This document shows positions 15,010-18,306 of a stretch of DNA of 18,306 nt, piece after piece. Positions within the stretch are counted from its first letter, which is position 1; each line of letters starts with the position of its first letter. The translations under genes were made by a program, and so were the position numbers. The stretch covers positions 1-18,306 of the forward strand of contig CALFJC010000054.1 in the NCBI GenBank assembly GCA_937877655.1, read 5' to 3'. The notes under the pieces are model-generated. The model saw nothing but the letters and a program-made list of their open reading frames with translations. It was not told the origin of the DNA and ran no database searches. The stretch comes from an uncultured Selenomonadales bacterium. Its GTDB lineage: Bacteria > Bacillota > Negativicutes > Selenomonadales > Selenomonadaceae.

Positions 15010-16197
15010 TTAAAGATTTGCCGCTTTTCTCAAGGCGTCAACTTTATCTGTGCGTTCCCAAGAAAAATCAACGTCAGTTCTGCCGAAATGTCCGTAAGCC
15101 GAAGTTTGCTTGTAAATCGGGCGGCGCAAGTCAAGCATTTTTATAATTCCTGCAGGGCGGAGATCAAAAATTTCTTTAACGAGTTTTTCAATCTGCGCCT
15201 CGTCGATTTTTGCCGTGCCGAAACTTTCAACGCGAACGGAAACGGGATAAGCGACGCCGATAGCATAGGCAAGTTGAATTTCGCATTCATCGGCAAGCCC
15301 CGCCGCAACGATATTTTTCGCAACGTAACGAGCCGCATAAGCCGCACTGCGATCAACTTTTGTCGGATCTTTTCCGCTGAAAGCTCCGCCGCCGTGACGC
15401 GCCCAGCCGCCGTAAGTGTCGACGATTATTTTTCTGCCCGTCAAACCGCTGTCGCCTTGCGGTCCGCCGATAACAAATTTCCCCGTCGGATTCACAAAAA
15501 ATTTTGTCTCGGCAGTCAAAAGTTCGGCGGGAACAACCGGCTTAACGACGTATTCAATCATGTCTTTTTTTATTTGTTCGAGCGTAACGTCGGGATTGTG
15601 TTGAGTGGAAATAACAACGGTATCGACGGCAACGGGTTTGCGCCCTTCATAGGCGATTGTGACTTGCGTTTTGCCGTCAGGACGGAGATAATTTACTTCG
15701 TGAGTAGATTTTCTGACTTCGGCAAGGCGGCGAGCCAATCTGTGCGCCAAAGAAATCGGCAACGGCATAAAATCGGGAGTGGCATTGGTTGCGTAGCCGA
15801 ACATCATTCCTTGATCTCCCGCGCCGATAGCGTCTTCAATCGCCATATCGCCTTCGCGAGCCTCAATCGATTTGTTGACGCCTTGAGCAATGTCGGGCGA
15901 TTGTTCATCAAGAGAAATTAAAACACCGACCGTATCCGCGTCGAAGCCGTAAGCCGAATTTGTATAGCCGATGTCGCGAATTGCGTTGCGAATAATTTTT
16001 GCAATGTCGACATAACAGGTTGTGGAAATTTCTCCGACAACGTGAACTTGCCCTGTTGTTACCAAAGTTTCGCAGGCGACGCGCCCCATAGGATCTCGCT
16101 CGATAATTTCATCTAAAATGCTGTCTGAAATTCTGTCCGCAACTTTATCGGGATGTCCCTCTGTCACGGATTCGGAAGTAAATAACATTCTGCGCAT
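15010..16197 (-). CDS. metK: S-adenosylmethionine synthetase MetK
   Basis: MetK forms SAM from methionine and ATP in the cytoplasm. The start is ATG 16197 (395 residues, MRRMLFTSESVTEGHPDK), with GCGAGG seven bases upstream. A longer frame reaching 16335 would add 46 residues encoded by the promoter and repeat B and is rejected. Both family signatures are present: GAGDQGMMFGYA (125-136) and GGGAFSGKD (269-277). HPDK at 15-18 supplies the ATP-binding histidine. It is transcribed from its own promoter. There is no room for a SAM riboswitch in the roughly 30-base leader. Confidence 0.97.
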   Translation of the reverse strand: MRRMLFTSESVTEGHPDKVADRISDSILDEIIERDPMGRVACETLVTTGQVHVVGEISTTCYVDIAKIIRNAIRDIGYTNSAYGFDADTVGVLISLDEQSPDIAQGVNKSIEAREGDMAIEDAIGAGDQGMMFGYATNATPDFMPLPISLAHRLARRLAEVRKSTHEVNYLRPDGKTQVTIAYEGRKPVAVDTVVISTQHNPDVTLEQIKKDMIEYVVKPVVPAELLTAETKFFVNPTGKFVIGGPQGDSGLTGRKIIVDTYGGWARHGGGAFSGKDPTKVDRSAAYAARYVAKNIVAAGLADECEIQLAYAIGVAYPVSVRVESFGTAKIDEAQIEKLVKEIFDLRPAGIIKMLDLRRPIYKQTSAYGHFGRTDVDFSWERTDKVDALRKAANL

Positions 16198-16228
16198 TCT
16201 TATACCTCGCTTTGAAAAATTTTTTACA

Positions 16229-16257
16229 AAATTATCACGTTTAATTTTCGCTGTCAA
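16229..16257 (-). promoter_or_regulatory. Promoter of metK
   Basis: A perfect TTGACA lies at 16257-16252. Two overlapping -10 choices exist: TAATTT (16234-16229) at 17 bases, or the better-matching GATAAT (16236-16231) at 15 bases. The -35 lies just inside the gap between repeat B and metK. Confidence 0.7.
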
Positions 16258-16270
16258 GCGCGGCGAGCAT

Positions 16271-16485
16271 CCCCCTTTTTTTCTAAAGTGGACTACGCAA
16301 AACCATCTCGGCGCAAAACTTCTTTTGAGTTTCAAACTTCTTTTTGTAAGTTTAACCTACTTTTCTTTTGCGCGCCCAAAAGAAAAGTAGCAAAAGAAAA
16401 AGGCGTCGCCGCTTGAACATCCTGTTCAAACGCGGCGTGCGGGGCGGCGTCCATGCCGCCCCTTCTGTTAATAGATTTTCTTTTC
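16271..16485 (-). repeat. Structured repeat copy B (three hairpins, about 215 bp)
   Basis: This has the same architecture and orientation as copy A. Hairpin alpha (16441-16462) has the same ATGGAC loop on a different stem: four base pairs differ from copy A and all remain paired. Hairpin beta is at 16407-16437 (loop AGGAT), gamma at 16357-16390, and the terminal module at 16271-16312. It begins four bases after the metI stop and probably forms the 3' end of the metNI transcript. Confidence 0.9.
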
Positions 16486-16488
16486 AGT

Positions 16489-17142
16489 TTAACGTTTGTC
16501 CAATTTCTTTGCTAAGGTATTGCCAGCGAATTGAACCAGCTGAACTAAAATTATCAGCACGATAACCGTTGACAACATGACTTCCGGTCTGAATCTTTGA
16601 TAACCGTAACGAATTGCCAAGTCTCCGAGCCCGCCGCCGCCGATTGCTCCCGCCATTGCCGATTCTCCGACCAATGCGATTATTACTGTCGTCAGTTGCG
16701 AAACTATTCCCGGCATTGCTTCGGGCAATAAAACTTTCGTGATAATCTGCGCGGGCGTCGCGCCCATCGACTCAGCCGCCTCCACCAAGCCCGACGGAAC
16801 TTCTTTCAACGAAGTTTCCACTTGCCGCCCGATAAACGGTATCGACGCAATAACCAGCGGAACTATCGCCGCCGTCGTTCCTATCGCCGAGCCGACCAAA
16901 AATCTTGTCAAAGGAATTATTGCAACCATCAAAATTATGAACGGGATTGAACGAACTGCATTGACGACCGAGCCGACTGTTTGATTGATGAAAATATTTT
17001 CAAGGATTTGTCCTTTAGCCGTCGTGTGCAACAAAACTCCGAGCGGCACGCCTATTGCCGACGCGATTGCCATTGAAATTATAACCATGTAAATTGTTTC
17101 GCCGAGTGCTTTACTCAACAACGGAATTATTTCTGCGAACAT
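16489..17142 (-). CDS. metI: Methionine ABC transporter permease MetI
   Basis: MetI is the inner-membrane channel subunit of the MetNIQ methionine importer. At 217 residues from the ATG at 17142, it equals the length I know for E. coli MetI. About five membrane helices are visible (near 16-38, 58-80, 86-106, 148-165 and 185-205). The EAA loop that docks on the ATPase is EAAESMGATPAQIITKVLLPEA, at 121-142. GGTGGAGG lies nine bases before ATG 17142, inside the end of metN, so the genes overlap by 32 bases. An upstream start at 17166 would bypass that site. No substrate-binding metQ follows. Confidence 0.93.
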   Translation of the reverse strand: MFAEIIPLLSKALGETIYMVIISMAIASAIGVPLGVLLHTTAKGQILENIFINQTVGSVVNAVRSIPFIILMVAIIPLTRFLVGSAIGTTAAIVPLVIASIPFIGRQVETSLKEVPSGLVEAAESMGATPAQIITKVLLPEAMPGIVSQLTTVIIALVGESAMAGAIGGGGLGDLAIRYGYQRFRPEVMLSTVIVLIILVQLVQFAGNTLAKKLDKR

Positions 17143-18172
17143 AACCGATAACCTCCACCCGAACATCTTCGCCGCCGAGAAAATTCAGCGCGTTTTGAAT
17201 TGATTTATCTTCGCCGCTCAAGCCGATAATAAATCGTCCGAAGGGCACGCCGTGAATTTCATCAAGGTTGCCGAAAAGCATTGTGCATTCAACACCTTTG
17301 CAAGTCCTAATCATTTTGGCAAGAACGGGATAATCGGCAGTTTCGCCCAAAAAAATTAATCGGAGCAAAAGCAGACTGCCGGGCGTTTTGTCTTGAGAAA
17401 TTTCGTTGCCGCGAAAGGCGGCGGGCAATTCGTTTGACAAAAGGACGCTGATAAATTCTTTTGTGATTTTGTGTTGAGGATTGGTGAACACGTCGAGCAC
17501 GGAGCCGCGTTCGGCAATGACGCCGTCCGAAATGACAGCAACTTTATCGCAAATATCTTTGATAACCTGCATTTCATGAGTTATAACAACGACGGTCAGC
17601 GCGAGCTTTTTATTGATGTCTTTAATCAGCGCAAGAATAGATTTTGTGGTTTGCGGGTCGAGCGCGGAAGTTGCTTCGTCGCAGAGTAAAACTTTTGGAT
17701 TGCTTGCGAGGGCGCGGGCGATACCGACGCGCTGTTTTTGTCCGCCCGAAAGTTGCGAAGGATATTGATTGGCTTTGTCACTCAATCCGACCAATTCGAG
17801 GAGCGGACGAACTTTTTTTTGAATATCGGCGGAGCTTGTGCCCGAAAGTTTAAGCGGAAAAGCAATGTTATCGTAAACGGTTGCCGAGCTTAGCAAATTG
17901 AAATGTTGGAAAATCATTCCGATATTTTTTCTTGCCGCCCGAAGTTCATTTTCGCTGAGTTGAGTCATATCTTGTCCGTCGACAAAAACTTTGCCCGCCG
18001 TCGGACGCTCAAGCATATTGATACAACGAACGAGAGTAGATTTGCCCGCGCCGCTCAAGCCGATTATCCCGTAAATTTCTCCGCGAGCAATTTCAAGATC
18101 AATGCCTTTCAACGCGTGAACTTTGCCCGACGAACTGTCGTAAATTTTTTCTATACCCGAAAGTTTTATCAA
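17111..18172 (-). CDS. metN: Methionine ABC transporter ATP-binding protein MetN
   Basis: MetN powers methionine import. The 353 residues contain Walker A GLSGAGKST (38-46), the Q-loop Gln89, the signature LSGGQ (141-145), Walker B VLLCDEATSALD (161-172) and the switch His199. The C-terminal part (about 268-345) is the ACT-like NIL domain that binds methionine and shuts the transporter when internal methionine is high. The TTG start at 18172 is supported by GGGGGTG eight bases upstream. It is translationally coupled to metI through a 32-base overlap. Confidence 0.95.
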   Translation of the reverse strand: MIKLSGIEKIYDSSSGKVHALKGIDLEIARGEIYGIIGLSGAGKSTLVRCINMLERPTAGKVFVDGQDMTQLSENELRAARKNIGMIFQHFNLLSSATVYDNIAFPLKLSGTSSADIQKKVRPLLELVGLSDKANQYPSQLSGGQKQRVGIARALASNPKVLLCDEATSALDPQTTKSILALIKDINKKLALTVVVITHEMQVIKDICDKVAVISDGVIAERGSVLDVFTNPQHKITKEFISVLLSNELPAAFRGNEISQDKTPGSLLLLRLIFLGETADYPVLAKMIRTCKGVECTMLFGNLDEIHGVPFGRFIIGLSGEDKSIQNALNFLGGEDVRVEVIGYVRRNNSVVE

Positions 18173-18189
18173 AAGTTACACCCCCAAAT

Positions 18190-18224
18190 AATTAGGAATT
18201 AAGAATTAGGAATTAGGAATGAAG
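18190..18224. repeat. Tandem heptamer repeat in the metN leader
   Basis: Five consecutive 7-base units are present: AATTAGG, AATTAAG, AATTAGG, AATTAGG and AATGAAG. They lie between the predicted -10 and the ribosome binding site of metN. Confidence 0.8.
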
Positions 18225-18227
18225 AAA

Positions 18228-18233
18228 ATTATA
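18228..18233 (-). promoter_or_regulatory. Possible -10 of metN-metI
   Basis: A perfect TATAAT lies on the minus strand, with no good -35 at the usual distance. It sits at the edge of repeat copy D. Transcription would start near 18221, just before the heptamer repeats. Confidence 0.35.
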
Positions 18234-18248
18234 GCGGGTAGCGAGTAC

Positions 18249-18306
18249 CGACCGCCCAAGGATGGGCGGTCGCCGGCAACGAAAACAGGATGTTTTCTTG
18301 CCGGTT
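18249..18306 (+). repeat. Structured repeat copy D (partial, runs off the window)
   Basis: Two hairpins equivalent to alpha and beta of copies A and B occur in the same order but on the plus strand. One at 18249-18272 has nine perfect pairs and loop AAGGAT; one at 18273-18304 has 7+6 pairs with a one-base bulge and loop AGGAT. The stems differ from A and B while the GGA loops are kept. The gamma hairpin, if present, lies beyond the window. Confidence 0.75.

Noticed and set aside
16198..16260. SAM (S-box) riboswitch upstream of metK
   Set aside because: The distance between the promoter and the start codon is too short, and none of the conserved S-box helices are visible. The metN leader inside the window also lacks one.
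16198..16335. N-terminal extension of metK by 46 residues
   Set aside because: It is encoded by the promoter and repeat B, is unlike MetK, and has no ribosome binding site. The ATG at 16197 has one and gives the normal length.
14733..16485. CRISPR array or insertion sequence formed by repeats A and B
   Set aside because: Only two widely spaced copies exist in this stretch, with genes between them. There are no short regular spacers, no transposase and no target-site duplications that I could see.

Overview
The window reads like the chromosome of a Negativicutes-type Firmicute (Selenomonadales relatives). Support for this is an arginine cluster of the argC-J-B-D-F type, strong GGAGG-like ribosome binding sites with frequent TTG/GTG starts, a Met transporter pair metN-metI with metK nearby, and a large RTX-type protein whose N-terminus carries the FVFDLQRF motif that I associate from memory with big repeat proteins of this class. 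The taxonomic call is inference. All confident protein genes are on the minus strand, so transcription runs from high to low coordinates.

Right end (about 16.5-18.3 kb): metN and metI, an ABC importer for methionine with no metQ beside it. metN has a leader of tandem 7-bp repeats. Next come a ~215-bp structured repeat (copy B) and metK (15.0-16.2 kb), with a good promoter in front and a strong terminator behind. Then follow a second full copy of the structured repeat (copy A), a clear promoter and the 1254-residue RTX-like protein (10.8-14.6 kb), which ends at its own terminator. A perfect 25-bp inverted repeat, part of the same repeat family, brackets the RTX gene.

Left part (0.27-10.6 kb): the arginine pathway genes argC, argJ, argB, argD and argF occur in the canonical order, but the cluster is split by accessory genes. 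Between argJ and argB lie a Tat-exported FAD-dependent oxidoreductase and an orphan phage-type recT. Between argB and argD lie a Sel1-repeat protein, a 188-bp decayed second copy of argD, a family-92-like glycosyltransferase and an 83-residue protein of unknown function. Two near-identical terminator sequences flank the FAD gene and each may overlap the next promoter. The 3' tail and terminator of argF are duplicated at the left edge.

Functionally, ArgC, ArgJ, ArgB, ArgD and ArgF together make citrulline from glutamate by the acetyl-recycling route; argG, argH and carAB are not here. MetNI and MetK form a methionine uptake and SAM synthesis neighbourhood. The most unusual signal is the dispersed repeat family (copies A, B and D, fragment C). 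Its hairpins change stem sequence with compensating substitutions but keep GGA-containing apical loops, the shape recognised by CsrA-type RNA-binding proteins. The clearest evolutionary trace is the argD remnant, where three microhomology-bounded deletions can be read directly.
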